Below, piece by piece: positions 8,880 through 18,760 of a stretch of DNA of 64,000 nucleotides (position 1 is its first letter; each line of letters opens with the position of its first letter). Location: positions 48,795 to 112,794 of the forward strand of contig JADYYP010000010.1 in the NCBI GenBank assembly GCA_020853575.1, in the 5' to 3' direction. The notes beneath the pieces were generated by a model. The model searched no databases. It saw nothing but the letters and a program-made list of their open reading frames with translations, and had not been told where the DNA came from. Position numbers and translations under genes: made by a program. This DNA is from Planctomycetota bacterium (GTDB lineage Bacteria > Planctomycetota > UBA1135 > GCA-002686595).

Positions 8880-11800
8880 ATGGAGAGTCTTCAGCGCAAG
8901 GTCGGCGGGCTGTACGCAGCGCAGTTCCTCGGCTCGTTCAACGACTACGCCTGGAAGATGATCGTCACGCTGCTCCTGCAGCGTGGACTCGTCGGCCCCG
9001 ACGCGGCGACCGAGGCCCAAGCGAGGGCCACGCTCGTGACGCTGTGGTTCCTGTTGCCGCTGACCCTCGGAGCGCTGCCCTCGATCTCGATCTGCGATCG
9101 CTTCAGCAAGCGCAGCGTCATCGTCGCCACGAAGTGGGCCGAATTCGCGCTGATGGCGGCGGCCACGCTCTCGTTGTGGTTCGAGCCGAGCGGCGGCTCG
9201 GTCGCACTGCTGCTCGTGGCTGCCATGGGCGTGCAGAGCGCGCTGTTCTCGCCCGCGAAGTACGGCATCCTCCCGCAGCTCGTGCCCCACGACGAGCTCT
9301 CGCGAGCCAACGGCTGGATCGAGCTCGCCACCTTCGTGGCAATCGTGGGAGGACTGGCCGTCGGTCCGCCGTTGCTCGAACTCTCGGGGACGAACACGTG
9401 GATCGCTGGAGCCGTGCTGTGCGCGCTCGGCGCCTTGGGACTCGTGGCTGCACTGCGCATCCCGCGGGTTCCGGCGGCCGCGGCGAATGCGAACGTGCGC
9501 GAGCTCACGCGCGACGCCGCCGGTGCGATCGCTTCCGATCGAGTTCTGCGCCTGGCGATCGTGGGCAACGCGCTGTTCATGGGAGTCGCCAGCCTGTTGA
9601 TGCAGAACCTGCAAGTCTACGGGAAGGTCGATCTCGCGCTCGCGGAGCGCTGGGTCGGCGTTCCATTGGCAACACTCTCGATCGGGATCGGTGCGGGCTC
9701 GGTGCTCGCGGGTCGTTGGTCGGCGCGCAAGGTGGAGCTCGGACTGCTGCCGCTGGGCTCGCTGATGCTCGCCAGCTCGATCTTGCTGTTCGGGCTGTGG
9801 TTGCCGGGTTTCGGCGCGACGCTGGCGATGATGGCAGTGCTCGGCGTCGCCGGCGGCCTGCTGCTCGTTCCGCTCAACGCGCTGATCCAATGGCGCGCCC
9901 CAGCGCAGCGCCGCGGCGCGGTGATCTCACTGGCCAACTTCCTGGTGTACGCGGCCTCCCTCGCGGGCGGCTTGCTCGCGGGTTGGCTCGCGGGTCTCGG
10001 GTTCGGCCCGCGCGGAGTGTTCCTGGTCAGCGACGCCGTGGTGGTGCTCGGCGCAGGCTGGGCGCTGTGGCTCGTGCCGCAGGCGCTGGTGCGCTTCGTG
10101 TTGGTGCTGGCGACACACTCGTTCTACCGCCTGACCGTGCGCGGAGCCCAAAACGTCCCCGCGCAGGGTGGCTGCTTGCTCGTCCCCAACCACGTGTCGT
10201 TCGCCGACGGCCTGTTCGTGATCGCGAGCGTCGACCGGCCCGTGCGCTTCTTGGTCGACGCACCGTTCTTCGAGAAGCCGTTGGTCGGACGACTGCTGCG
10301 TTGGATCGACGCGATTCCGATCTCGTCCACCGGAGGTCCGCGCGTGATCCTGCGTGCACTGCGCGCGGCCGGCGACTACCTCGATCAAGGCCACGTGGTG
10401 TGCATCTTCGCCGAAGGCCAGATCACTCGCACCGGGATGTTGCTGCCGTTTCGTCGCGGGCTCGAACGCATCGTCAAGGGGCGCAGCGCTCCGATCGTCC
10501 CGCTGTATCTCGAAGGCGTGTGGGGCTCGGTGTTCAGCTTCGAAGGTGGGCGCTTCGTGTGGAAACGTCCCAAGCGTATCCCCTACCCGGTCAGCGTCTC
10601 GTTTGGCGCTCCCATCGCGTCGGGCACTCCGATCCACTGCGTCAGACGCGCGGTGCAGTTGCTCGGCCAAGAGGCCTGGCGCGCGCGCTTTGCGCGTGGG
10701 GAGCCGCTGCACCGCACGTTCGTGCGCCGCGCGCGAGCGAAGCCGCTGCGCCTGCTGTTCGCCGATGCAACTCGCCCCAAGGTCTCGCGAGTGCGCGCGC
10801 TCGCCGGGGCGATCGCGCTGGGTCGCGCGCTGAGAAAGCGCTGGGCGGATCAGACGCACGTCGGGATCTTGTTGCCGCCGTCGGTGGGCGGCGCGCTGGT
10901 CAATCTCGCGGCCTCTTTCGCCGGTCGCACGACGGTCAATCTCAACTACACCGCCGGGGCAGCGGGCATGAGCTCGGCAGCCGCGCAGGCACGGTTGCGA
11001 ACCGTGGTGACGAGCAGGGCGTTCTTGGAGCGAGCCAAGCTCGAGCTCCCGCCGGGCGTCGAGCCGATTTGGATCGACGAGCTCAGCGCGCGCCTCGGTT
11101 TCGCCGCTCGCTGGAGCGCGCTCGCGGCCGCGTGGCTCGCTCCGACGCGTTGGATCGAACGCTCATGCGGAGCCGAACGTCCGATCGGGGCCGAGGACAT
11201 CGTCACGGTGATCTTCTCCAGCGGTTCGACCGGTGAGCCCAAGGGCGTGATGCTGTCCCACTCCAACGTTGCCTCGAATTGCGCCGCGCTGGAGCAGATC
11301 TTCCACGTCGGTCCACGCGAGAAAGTGCTCGGAATCCTGCCCTTCTTCCACTCGTTCGGATTCACCGCCACGATCTGGTTCCCGGCGACGAGCGGCTTGG
11401 GCGCCGTGTTCCATCCCAGCCCGATCGACGCGCCCGCGATCGGAGCGCTCGTCGAGCGCCATTCGATCTCGTTCTTGTTGGCCACTCCGACGCTGCTCTC
11501 GATCTACGTTCGACGCATTGCGCCGGCGCAGTTCGGATCGCTGCGCTTGGTGCTCGCCGGTGCCGAGAAACTGCCCGAACGACTGGTGCACGCGTTCGAA
11601 GACCAGTTCGGCATCCGGCCGCTCGAAGGCTACGGAACGACCGAGTGCGCGCCGGTGGTCGCGGCGAGTCAACTCGACTTCCGCGCCGCGGGCTTCTATC
11701 AGCCTGGGTGGCGCCGCGGCTTCGTGGGGCAGCCGCTCCCTGGAATCGTGTGCCGCGTCGTCGATCCGGAGAGCTTCGAGGAGCTCCCGCCGAATGCGCC

Positions 11801-12278
11801 CGGCATGCTCCTGGTGCGGGGACCGAACGTGATGAAGGGCTACTTGGGACGGCCCGATCTGACCGAGAAGGCGCTGCGCGACGGCTGGTACGTGACCGGA
11901 GACATCGCGCTGCTCGACGAGGACGGGTTCCTGCGGATCACCGACCGCCTGTCGCGCTTCTCCAAGATCGGCGGCGAGATGGTGCCGCACGGTCGCGTCG
12001 AGGAAGAGCTGCACAAAGCAGCAAGCGTGCAGAACCAGGTGTTCGTCGTGACGGCCGTGCCCGACGAGAAGAAGGGCGAGCGGCTTGCGGTCGTCACGAC
12101 GCTCGACGCACGCGAGATCCCCGCGTTGCTCGAGAGGCTCTCGCATTCCGGGCTGCCCAACCTGTTCCTGCCGCGCGCCGACGCATTCGTGCACGTCTCG
12201 GCCATCCCGGTCCTCGGAACCGGCAAGGTCGACCTGCGCGCGGTCAAGGAGCTCGCGCTGACGCACGTGTCGCGGTGA
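8880..12278 (+). CDS. aas: Fused MFS lysophospholipid transporter, acyltransferase and acyl-ACP synthetase (LplT-Aas type)
   Basis: 1,132 aa, three modules. Residues about 1-410 are a 12-helix MFS transporter of LplT type (FLGSFNDYAWK at the N-terminus). Residues about 415-600 are a PlsC-type acyltransferase with the HX4D motif (NHVSFADG) and FAEGQITRTG. Residues about 610-1130 are an AMP-forming acyl-activating enzyme with the P-loop-like IFSSGSTGEPKG, EGYGTTECAP, and a late YVTGDIALLDEDGFLRITDR motif. In families of this kind the transporter flips lysophospholipids inward, and the other two modules activate a fatty acid on ACP and re-acylate the lysolipid. Having all three in one chain would channel the pathway at the inner membrane. 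All the main motifs look intact. Stand-alone promoter not clear. Confidence 0.93.
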   Translation: MESLQRKVGGLYAAQFLGSFNDYAWKMIVTLLLQRGLVGPDAATEAQARATLVTLWFLLPLTLGALPSISICDRFSKRSVIVATKWAEFALMAAATLSLWFEPSGGSVALLLVAAMGVQSALFSPAKYGILPQLVPHDELSRANGWIELATFVAIVGGLAVGPPLLELSGTNTWIAGAVLCALGALGLVAALRIPRVPAAAANANVRELTRDAAGAIASDRVLRLAIVGNALFMGVASLLMQNLQVYGKVDLALAERWVGVPLATLSIGIGAGSVLAGRWSARKVELGLLPLGSLMLASSILLFGLWLPGFGATLAMMAVLGVAGGLLLVPLNALIQWRAPAQRRGAVISLANFLVYAASLAGGLLAGWLAGLGFGPRGVFLVSDAVVVLGAGWALWLVPQALVRFVLVLATHSFYRLTVRGAQNVPAQGGCLLVPNHVSFADGLFVIASVDRPVRFLVDAPFFEKPLVGRLLRWIDAIPISSTGGPRVILRALRAAGDYLDQGHVVCIFAEGQITRTGMLLPFRRGLERIVKGRSAPIVPLYLEGVWGSVFSFEGGRFVWKRPKRIPYPVSVSFGAPIASGTPIHCVRRAVQLLGQEAWRARFARGEPLHRTFVRRARAKPLRLLFADATRPKVSRVRALAGAIALGRALRKRWADQTHVGILLPPSVGGALVNLAASFAGRTTVNLNYTAGAAGMSSAAAQARLRTVVTSRAFLERAKLELPPGVEPIWIDELSARLGFAARWSALAAAWLAPTRWIERSCGAERPIGAEDIVTVIFSSGSTGEPKGVMLSHSNVASNCAALEQIFHVGPREKVLGILPFFHSFGFTATIWFPATSGLGAVFHPSPIDAPAIGALVERHSISFLLATPTLLSIYVRRIAPAQFGSLRLVLAGAEKLPERLVHAFEDQFGIRPLEGYGTTECAPVVAASQLDFRAAGFYQPGWRRGFVGQPLPGIVCRVVDPESFEELPPNAPGMLLVRGPNVMKGYLGRPDLTEKALRDGWYVTGDIALLDEDGFLRITDRLSRFSKIGGEMVPHGRVEEELHKAASVQNQVFVVTAVPDEKKGERLAVVTTLDAREIPALLERLSHSGLPNLFLPRADAFVHVSAIPVLGTGKVDLRAVKELALTHVSR

Positions 12279-12297
12279 AGGATCGTTCGCTCCTCGC

Positions 12298-15042
12298 TCA
12301 CTTGGACTTGGGCTTCGGTTGCGTGTGATGCGCACCACCGTGCCCGTGCCCGTGCCCATGCTCGTCGTCCTCGTCGTGCTCGTCGTCCGCGCCATCCGCG
12401 TCGCCCCAGGGCCCGCCCGCGCCGTGGGCAGAGCACGGCGGGCGTGCGGGCACTTGGATCGTCGCGCTGGCGAGCGCGGCGTTTCCGGCTCGATCCGCGG
12501 CTCGAACCTCGACCGTGTACACGCGTCCCCGGCCGAACAGCGAGCGCTCGGCGCGCACGGGCACGAGCGCAGAGAATGCGCCGGTTCGCGGGTCGAGCTC
12601 GAAGGCCGAGGTGACGTCAACGGGTGCGCTGAATCCGTCTCGACCCGCGACGTCTCCGCGCGTGCAGCCGTCCCCGAGCCCGAGCGCGTCGTCGGGTTCG
12701 CTCGAGCGCACTCGCACCGAAAGTGTGTCTTCGGCGATTGCGCAGTCATCTGAGAGCACGACCGTGATCCGCACCGGAACGAGTTGGTGGCGCGGCGGCC
12801 ACAGCCGCGCCGTGTCGACCGAACAGGCGAGCCGCGGGGCGGAGTTGTCGGCTTGCACGGTCACCTCGACCGAGCTCGAGCTCGTTCCACCGCGACCATC
12901 GCTCACGCTCGCGATCACGCGGCTCGTTCCCAGCGGGAAGTGCCCGCCCGTGACCGCGGCATCGGCATCGTCGAGCGCGATGCGCGGATCCAGCACGTCC
13001 CAGTGGATCGCGAGTCCGCTCGGGTCGTCGGGATCACTGGCGGTGCAGGCGAGCTCGACCCGGGCACCGTCTGGTCCCGCGCAGTCGACCAGCACCGGCG
13101 CGTGGATTTGGACGTTCGGTCGGCGATTCACTTCGGCGATGACGAGCTCGCAGCTCGACGCAGCTCCATCCGTGTCACGGAAGCTGACGACGACGTGGCG
13201 CGCCGACCCGAGGTCGTCGTCCGCGCCGGGCGTCCACGAGAAGGTCGCGACGAGCGGCTGCATTCCGGCCGTGGGCGAGAGCACGGCACCCTGGGGCAGT
13301 CCTTCGACTTCGACCGTCAGCTGGTCGCCGTCCGGGTCCTCGCCGACGAACGTGGCGTGAATCGTCTCGCCTTCGGTGACGATGAACTCCCCTGGAGTGC
13401 TCTGCACGAAGCGCGCGGAGGCTTCGCTGGTGTCGAGCGAGCACGTCGGCGGCACGTTGGATGTCGGCGATGAGATCGTCAGCGAGTCGATCAACAAGCC
13501 GCTCGTGAGATGCGCGTCGCGCACGTCGAGCACGGCAAGCCCGAGAGTCAATGTGCCGCTGTTTTGGACGCTGTACTCGAATGTCTCCCAGGGAGTGGCC
13601 GCCTGGAAGAAGGGCCCGCTCTGCGCCATCATCCGCGGTGAGAACGTGTCCGCGAGCAGACGTACGCCCGCGGAGCCCAGCGAGATCAGCGCGAAATCGT
13701 CCGAGAGCGCGTCTTGGATGCCCTCGCTGGTCAGGAATCTCCAGCGGAACGAGAGGCGATCGCCCGCGCGCACGTCGAACGTGCGGCGCAAGGCTGATCC
13801 TTCGACCAACGGACTGGGCGCGATCGCCGTGATGGACGCGAGCGGTACCCCGAGGAAGCTCGCGACCGCGGCAGGAGCCAAGGCCGTGGCCCCCATGTTG
13901 GGCTGAGCGACGTCGAGCTCCAGGTTCGCATCGAGGAAGTCCGTGGCGATCAACGTGGCGCGCTTCCCGGAGAAGGCGGGCACGGCGCTGGAACTCGTGA
14001 ACGAGCGAGCTTCGCCGAGCACCATCCAGTCCGCGCTCAATCCGAGCTCGAAATCCTCGACCAGGACGTCGTTGGCGTCGCACGGATCGCCGACTCCGTC
14101 GCCGTCGCGGTCGGACTGGTCGGCGTTGGGGAAGCGCGCGCAGGAATCGCATGCGTCACCGACCCCGTCACCGTCGGAATCGGACTGCAGGGGATCCGCG
14201 GTACAGGGACACGAGTCGAGGCCGTCGTCGATGCCATCTCCGTCGCGGTCGAGAACCGTCGCCTCGAGGCGCAGGTTGTCGAGGTGGAAGGCATGCGTCG
14301 ACGGACCAACGCCTTCGACGAGCACGAGTTGGAACGGCGTGGCGCTCTCCAACCCGACGAACATCCATCCGCTGCCCGGCGCCGCGATGCCGCGTGGGGC
14401 TTCGAGCAGCGCGCCGCCGCATGAGCTGAACAGCGAGACCTGCAGGTCGTCGCTCACGGCCAGGCTGCGCACCTCGAATCCCACGCGAGTCATGGGCTGT
14501 GCGAAGCGCAGCTCGAGCGCGGTCCACTTGCCACCGAGCGCCGGCGCGATGTCGTTGCGCAAGACTCGCGGGCGCGCCGGTCCGAACGGTCGCGCAAGCG
14601 TATCGTTGAGAGTGCCAGCGCCCGCGCGGTTGCCGAGCCGCAGCGTGAGGCCACGTACCTCGTACTGGAGGGCGACGGGAGCGACAGCATCCTCGAAGTC
14701 GAACAGCGTTGAGGCGGGGCCGAAGCGCGACGGCGCGTCGAGCAACGTGACCTGCGCCTGTGCTTCGCTCGCGAGCCCAAGCACGACCGCGAGCGCGGCC
14801 CGCAGCACGGACGGACCGGGCCTCGGTCGAGCGCTGCGCGTTCTTCGAGTGAGAGCACGCCCCACTGGCCACGCTTCGAGCCAGAGACCGAGAGGCGACG
14901 GCGGAGCGCAGGATCGCGCTGCGAGGACGGCATCGTGCAATGTCGGGAGCGAAGCCGCGGCCCGCAACCGCGGCCGGTCGACGCCAGCAGGACTCTGGGG
15001 ACTTGCCCCACGGCGGGCTGCGCTCGAATCACCGACTTGCAT
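12298..15042 (-). CDS. Secreted multidomain protein with thrombospondin type-3 repeats, cadherin/PKD-like domains and His-rich tail
   Basis: 914 aa from ATG 15042, chosen because AGGAGG lies 8 nt upstream, the strongest Shine-Dalgarno in the region. The hydrophobic signal-like segment (VLRAALAVVLGLASEAQA) then begins only around residue 78, an unusually long N-terminal extension; GTG 14865 would give a shorter leader. Order of parts: a jelly-roll-like domain (residues about 100-245), calcium-binding TSP3 repeats (DRDGDGIDDGLDSCPC, DSDGDGVGDACDSC, DRDGDGVGDPCD), a second carbohydrate-binding-like beta domain, Ig/cadherin-like domains (GEDPDGDQL, TASDPDD), then a C-terminal tail rich in Asp, Glu and His (DEHGHGHGHGG) that could bind metal. 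Probably cell-surface or extracellular. No enzymatic motif found. Precise role unknown. Confidence 0.85.
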   Translation of the reverse strand: MQVGDSSAARRGASPQSPAGVDRPRLRAAASLPTLHDAVLAARSCAPPSPLGLWLEAWPVGRALTRRTRSARPRPGPSVLRAALAVVLGLASEAQAQVTLLDAPSRFGPASTLFDFEDAVAPVALQYEVRGLTLRLGNRAGAGTLNDTLARPFGPARPRVLRNDIAPALGGKWTALELRFAQPMTRVGFEVRSLAVSDDLQVSLFSSCGGALLEAPRGIAAPGSGWMFVGLESATPFQLVLVEGVGPSTHAFHLDNLRLEATVLDRDGDGIDDGLDSCPCTADPLQSDSDGDGVGDACDSCARFPNADQSDRDGDGVGDPCDANDVLVEDFELGLSADWMVLGEARSFTSSSAVPAFSGKRATLIATDFLDANLELDVAQPNMGATALAPAAVASFLGVPLASITAIAPSPLVEGSALRRTFDVRAGDRLSFRWRFLTSEGIQDALSDDFALISLGSAGVRLLADTFSPRMMAQSGPFFQAATPWETFEYSVQNSGTLTLGLAVLDVRDAHLTSGLLIDSLTISSPTSNVPPTCSLDTSEASARFVQSTPGEFIVTEGETIHATFVGEDPDGDQLTVEVEGLPQGAVLSPTAGMQPLVATFSWTPGADDDLGSARHVVVSFRDTDGAASSCELVIAEVNRRPNVQIHAPVLVDCAGPDGARVELACTASDPDDPSGLAIHWDVLDPRIALDDADAAVTGGHFPLGTSRVIASVSDGRGGTSSSSVEVTVQADNSAPRLACSVDTARLWPPRHQLVPVRITVVLSDDCAIAEDTLSVRVRSSEPDDALGLGDGCTRGDVAGRDGFSAPVDVTSAFELDPRTGAFSALVPVRAERSLFGRGRVYTVEVRAADRAGNAALASATIQVPARPPCSAHGAGGPWGDADGADDEHDEDDEHGHGHGHGGAHHTQPKPKSK

Positions 15043-15271
15043 CGACGTTTCCTCCTGCGCCACGCTCGCGCCGAGTTCCCGCTCCTCCCCCCACTGGACG
15101 CGACCTCCGAGGCCGGCGTCGATGCGCCGCATCCTTCGGTTGCGTGAGTCACCAAACTGAAATCCGAGGCTCCCGCCCGGCGTCCGCGCACCACGGAGCG
15201 ACTGGAAAACACCCGCGCGCCGCACCGGCGACCACCGGCACGGCGCGCTTGGATGGAGAGCAGGGCAACCG

Positions 15272-16423
15272 TCAGTTGAGGAACGGGTCGACCTGCTTGC
15301 GCAAGGCCGGTGTGCGCAGCTTGCCCAGCGCACGCACCTGGATCTGTCGCACGCGCTCGAGGCTGACCCCGAGCTCACCAGCGACCTCGGCCAGGGTGTG
15401 CTCGCGCTCCTGTCCGAGACCGAAGCGACGCTCGATCACCAGGCGCTCTCGTTCGGAGAGCCCGGACAGCGCGTCCCCGATGCTCGACTCGAGGGTGACG
15501 TCCTCGAGCGCGGTGCTGTACGGCCCTTCGTCGCCCTCGACTTGCAGCAAGTCCTTCAACCTGCCGCCCTCGCCGTCGTCGTCGAAGGCCGCGTCGAGCG
15601 AGCGCGCGGAACGCACCGCGTTCATCGCGTTCTCGACCAGGTGCTCGTTCATCTCGGCCACCTCGGCGATCTCAGCGGCCGCCGCGTTGTGGTCGCCGAG
15701 CTCCTGCTTGGCGTCGTTGACGTGCTTGAGCGCCTTCTGGAGGTAGACCGGCACGCGAACGGTGTTGGAGAAGTTGTAGAGGTAGCTGCGGAAGGCCTGG
15801 TTGAGCCAGTGGACCGCGTAGGTGCGGAACAGGAGCCCGCGCCGCCAATCGAAGCCGTCCACCGCGCGGAACAGTGCTGCGGAGGCCTCTTGGATCATGT
15901 CGGCTTGGCTCGCGGAGGTGTGCGAGTAGCGCTCGACGTTGATCAGCACCAGGTACAGGTTGCGCTCGACGACCTCGGTGCGCAGCGCGTGCCATTCGAA
16001 CCAGCGCCGGCAGACGCGCGCCGGAAGGGTGCAGCCCTGTGAAACGGCGCCTTGGACGCCAAAGCTGGCGTGCCCTACCGCGGACGGGAGCCGCTCCTTC
16101 GCGATGCCCGTCTCGTCGAGCGCCTTGTCCAGGCGAATGCGCGCGAACTCCACCCGGCGGGCCAGACGCTGCTCGGCGGCGCGGTCCATGGGAATGATGG
16201 AATCGACGTCGGCGCGGAACTGCTGCTTCAGCGGAACCCGCTGGCCGACGGAACTCTCCGGGCGAGGCCGGCGCCACGACAAGGGGTCACTGATCTCGAG
16301 GGCCATGCCCTCGCGGTCCAACTCGGCCGACAACTCGAACGCCGCGCGAGCGAAGCGCTCGGGATCGACGGCGAGCGCGTCGAGCCGCTCGTCGAGAGCT
16401 TGATGAGTGATCATCTTGACCAT
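15272..16423 (-). CDS. Sigma-70 family RNA polymerase sigma factor (short, RpoD-like, divergent)
   Basis: 383 aa from ATG 16423 (AGGAAAGG about 10 nt upstream; ATG 16414 is an alternative). Directs RNA polymerase to promoters. A region 1.2-like segment (IIPMDRAAEQRLARRV) is followed by region 2 (DMIQEASAALFRAVDGFDWRRG and YAVHWLNQAFRSYLYNF), region 3, and region 4 with the helix-turn-helix LAEVAGELGVSLERVRQIQ. Region 1.1 is absent, and region 2.3-2.4 departs clearly from RpoD (HWLNQAF instead of WWIRQAI), so it is more likely an alternative group 2/3 factor than the housekeeping one. No anti-sigma factor gene lies next to it. About 1 kb of upstream sequence has no gene, so long-range regulation is possible. 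Confidence 0.9.
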   Translation of the reverse strand: MVKMITHQALDERLDALAVDPERFARAAFELSAELDREGMALEISDPLSWRRPRPESSVGQRVPLKQQFRADVDSIIPMDRAAEQRLARRVEFARIRLDKALDETGIAKERLPSAVGHASFGVQGAVSQGCTLPARVCRRWFEWHALRTEVVERNLYLVLINVERYSHTSASQADMIQEASAALFRAVDGFDWRRGLLFRTYAVHWLNQAFRSYLYNFSNTVRVPVYLQKALKHVNDAKQELGDHNAAAAEIAEVAEMNEHLVENAMNAVRSARSLDAAFDDDGEGGRLKDLLQVEGDEGPYSTALEDVTLESSIGDALSGLSERERLVIERRFGLGQEREHTLAEVAGELGVSLERVRQIQVRALGKLRTPALRKQVDPFLN

Positions 16424-17444
16424 CGCTACCCAACCTTTCCTGCCAGGGAGGCACCGAGGGGGATGCCCGAACCTTTGAGAGCCGACCAGAGCCCTCCGAG
16501 GTTCGTGACAAGCGCATGTAACTTGGAGTTGCGTCGCGCGCGGCGTCACACTCCCAGGTACGTCCACCGATCACCGAGATCGTTCCCCGCCGCCCGACTG
16601 CGTACGCGAGCAGGCCCCAATCGTTGGGCCTACCGCGGACTTCGCCGGGCGACGAAACGCCCAAAGCACGATTTGGGCCGCCCGACTGAGACGTCGGCGG
16701 CACATCCATCGGTCGGACATAACACGATTTATTGAAAACAGTTATGCCTTACGAGGAGCGCGCGCCTGTGGCTCCGAAAATCGTCCAGACTCGTCCTTGA
16801 GAGCCGTTTTCCTGCCGCACAGGCGGCCAAGCTGCCGATTTGGCGCCGCGCCGCGAGGGCCTGCGCCACGCCAAGACAGGCGGTCCCCATTCAGCGCTCC
16901 GCGGGGCCGCCTTTCCGAAGGCCGTCAACTCACGCTTCGATCGCTGTCTTGACGCAGTGCCCAGGTTGGCCGCGGCGCCCCCCTGACGCTCCGGCGGCCG
17001 TGGCAGGACAAGTGGGTTGGTGCTGGTCCGCGAGCTCGAGGCCTCGGCGGACGGCGAGAGGTCTCCGAGCGATGCATGCGGTCGAAACCTGTCGCGGGCA
17101 ACGCGCCAAGCCCACGGAGCCCACACGCGTGCTCGGGGCCGACGAGGGTCAGCTCGACGCAGCGGCTCGTGCGACCATTCTTCGAGCACGCGGCGGGCGA
17201 ACTCGGGGCATCGTCCATCGAGGTCGACTGGGGAGCTCCGCCGAACTCGCCAGCGCGCGGTGCAGCCGCGGCGCCGACCTCGAGAGGCCGGCCTCGACCA
17301 CAGGGCCGAAACGCAAACGGTCGTCGACGAGGCCCGCAGCCGCATCGATCGACCGTCGCGCGGTCCGTCGCCGGTGGAGTCCGTCGACAACCTCTGGTTG
17401 GAGCCGCCGAGAGAGCGTGAGGAGCTCACGCGCTCGACGAACGC
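16424..17444. other. 1 kb region without a convincing gene
   Basis: Open frames occur on both strands here (for example 16749-17429 minus) but their translations are low-complexity Arg/Ser/Pro-rich and look like GC-driven chance frames. The only striking local feature is an AT-rich patch around 16715-16750 with the inverted repeat CATAAC (16718-16723) / GTTATG (16741-16746), which could belong to the sigma factor's upstream control region. A decayed gene cannot be excluded. Confidence 0.5.
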
Positions 17445-18707
17445 TCAGGCCTTGGCCGTCGCCGGCTTGGCCACCTCGCCGGTGATCACCGTGCCGTTCT
17501 TGTAGGTCCGTTGAGTTTCGCTCGGGATGTACGCCTGGAGATGCGCGAGATCACCCACCTCCTTGATCAAGTTGCGCGCGATGACCATGCGCTGGACCTG
17601 ATTGGTGCCTTCGTAGATCTGGAGGATCTTGGCGTCGCGGAAGCACTTGGCGATCGGATAGTCCTCCATGAATCCATAGCCGCCGAAGATCTGCACCGCG
17701 TCGGTCGCGACCTCCATGGCCGTGTCGGTGGCGAAGCACTTCGACATCGCCGCCATCTTGGTGGTGTCCTTGCGACCGGCGTCGACGGCCGCCGCGGTTG
17801 CGTACACCAGCCAGCGCGCGGCCTCGGTCTTCATCGCCATGTCGGCGAGCATCTTCTGCACCATCTGGAAGCTCGAGATCGGTGCGTCGAACTGGCGGCG
17901 TCGGTTGGCGTAGACCAGCGCGAGATCGAGCGCGCCTTGGGCCGCGCCGACAGCCTGCGCGGCGACGCCCGGACGTGCGCAATCGAGCGTCTGCATCGCG
18001 TGCGTGAAGCCCATGCCCGGCCGGCCGCCGATCAAGTTGAACTTGGGCACGCGCACGTTGTCGAAGTGCGTCTCCACCACGGGCACGGTGCGAATGCCCA
18101 TCTTGTTCTCGATCTTGTTGATCGAGAACCCAGGTGTGCCCTTCTCGACCACGATCGCGCTGATACGCCGCGACTTCGAGTTCGGGTCGGTGACGCAGAA
18201 CACCGAGTAGATCTCGGCCACGCCACCGTTGGTGGTCCACTTCTTCTCGCCGCGGATCACGTAGTGATCTCCATCCTCCTCGGCGGTGACAGCGAGCCCG
18301 CCCGCGTCCGAACCCGCGTACTTCTCGCTCAAGCAGAACGCCACGAACTTCTCGCCGCGCGCGATCTGCGGCAGCCACTTGCGCTTTTGCTCTTCGGTGC
18401 CCCCGAGGATGATCGGAAACGACCCGAGCGCGTTGACCGCGAACGCCACGCCGAAGCCGGAGTCCGCGCGCGCCAGCTCCTCGGTCACCATGGCCAGCGC
18501 GAGCACGCCGGCTCCGTGTCCGCCGTATTCCTTGGGGATGAAGGTCTTGAACAGACCGGCCTCGGCCACGGCGCGCGCCGCCTCGTGGTTGTACTCCTGG
18601 AGCTTGTCGTACTTGGCGGCACTCGGGCGAACGTACTTCTCGGCGATCTCGCGCGCTTGGGCTGCGAGCTCGCGGGCTTGTTCGCTGAAGACGATGTTCT
18701 CGCGCAT
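17445..18707 (-). CDS. Acyl-CoA dehydrogenase
   Basis: 420 aa FAD flavoprotein from ATG 18707, with GGGAG 6 nt upstream. It catalyses alpha,beta-dehydrogenation of acyl-CoA thioesters, passing electrons to ETF. Signature motifs are present: FCLSEKYAGSDAGG and EKKWTTNGG in the middle domain, and QIFGGYGFMEDYPIAKCFRD with ILQIYEGTNQVQR at the C-terminus. The Glu in IYEGTNQ is in the place of the catalytic base of short- and medium-chain enzymes. Chain-length specificity cannot be read. No ETF or other beta-oxidation gene is adjacent. A TATACT box at 18747-18752 gives a leader of about 30 nt. It is transcribed divergently from the Clp/RF-like fusion gene. Confidence 0.93.
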   Translation of the reverse strand: MRENIVFSEQARELAAQAREIAEKYVRPSAAKYDKLQEYNHEAARAVAEAGLFKTFIPKEYGGHGAGVLALAMVTEELARADSGFGVAFAVNALGSFPIILGGTEEQKRKWLPQIARGEKFVAFCLSEKYAGSDAGGLAVTAEEDGDHYVIRGEKKWTTNGGVAEIYSVFCVTDPNSKSRRISAIVVEKGTPGFSINKIENKMGIRTVPVVETHFDNVRVPKFNLIGGRPGMGFTHAMQTLDCARPGVAAQAVGAAQGALDLALVYANRRRQFDAPISSFQMVQKMLADMAMKTEAARWLVYATAAAVDAGRKDTTKMAAMSKCFATDTAMEVATDAVQIFGGYGFMEDYPIAKCFRDAKILQIYEGTNQVQRMVIARNLIKEVGDLAHLQAYIPSETQRTYKNGTVITGEVAKPATAKA

Positions 18708-18746
18708 GGCTACTCCCGTCGGGACTGGCGAAGAAAAAGGGCGGGC

Positions 18747-18752
18747 AGTATA
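18747..18752 (-). promoter_or_regulatory. -10 box TATACT of acyl-CoA dehydrogenase gene
   Basis: On the minus strand TATACT lies 39 nt before the ATG at 18707. No good -35 is visible. It faces the Clp/RF-like promoter across 36 bp. Confidence 0.5.
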
Positions 18753-18760
18753 GCCGCTGG

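Noticed and set aside
16749..17429. 226-codon minus-strand frame in the empty region
   Set aside because: Composition is Arg/Ser/Pro-rich with no recognisable motif and competing plus-strand frames of the same quality; no ribosome site or promoter box.
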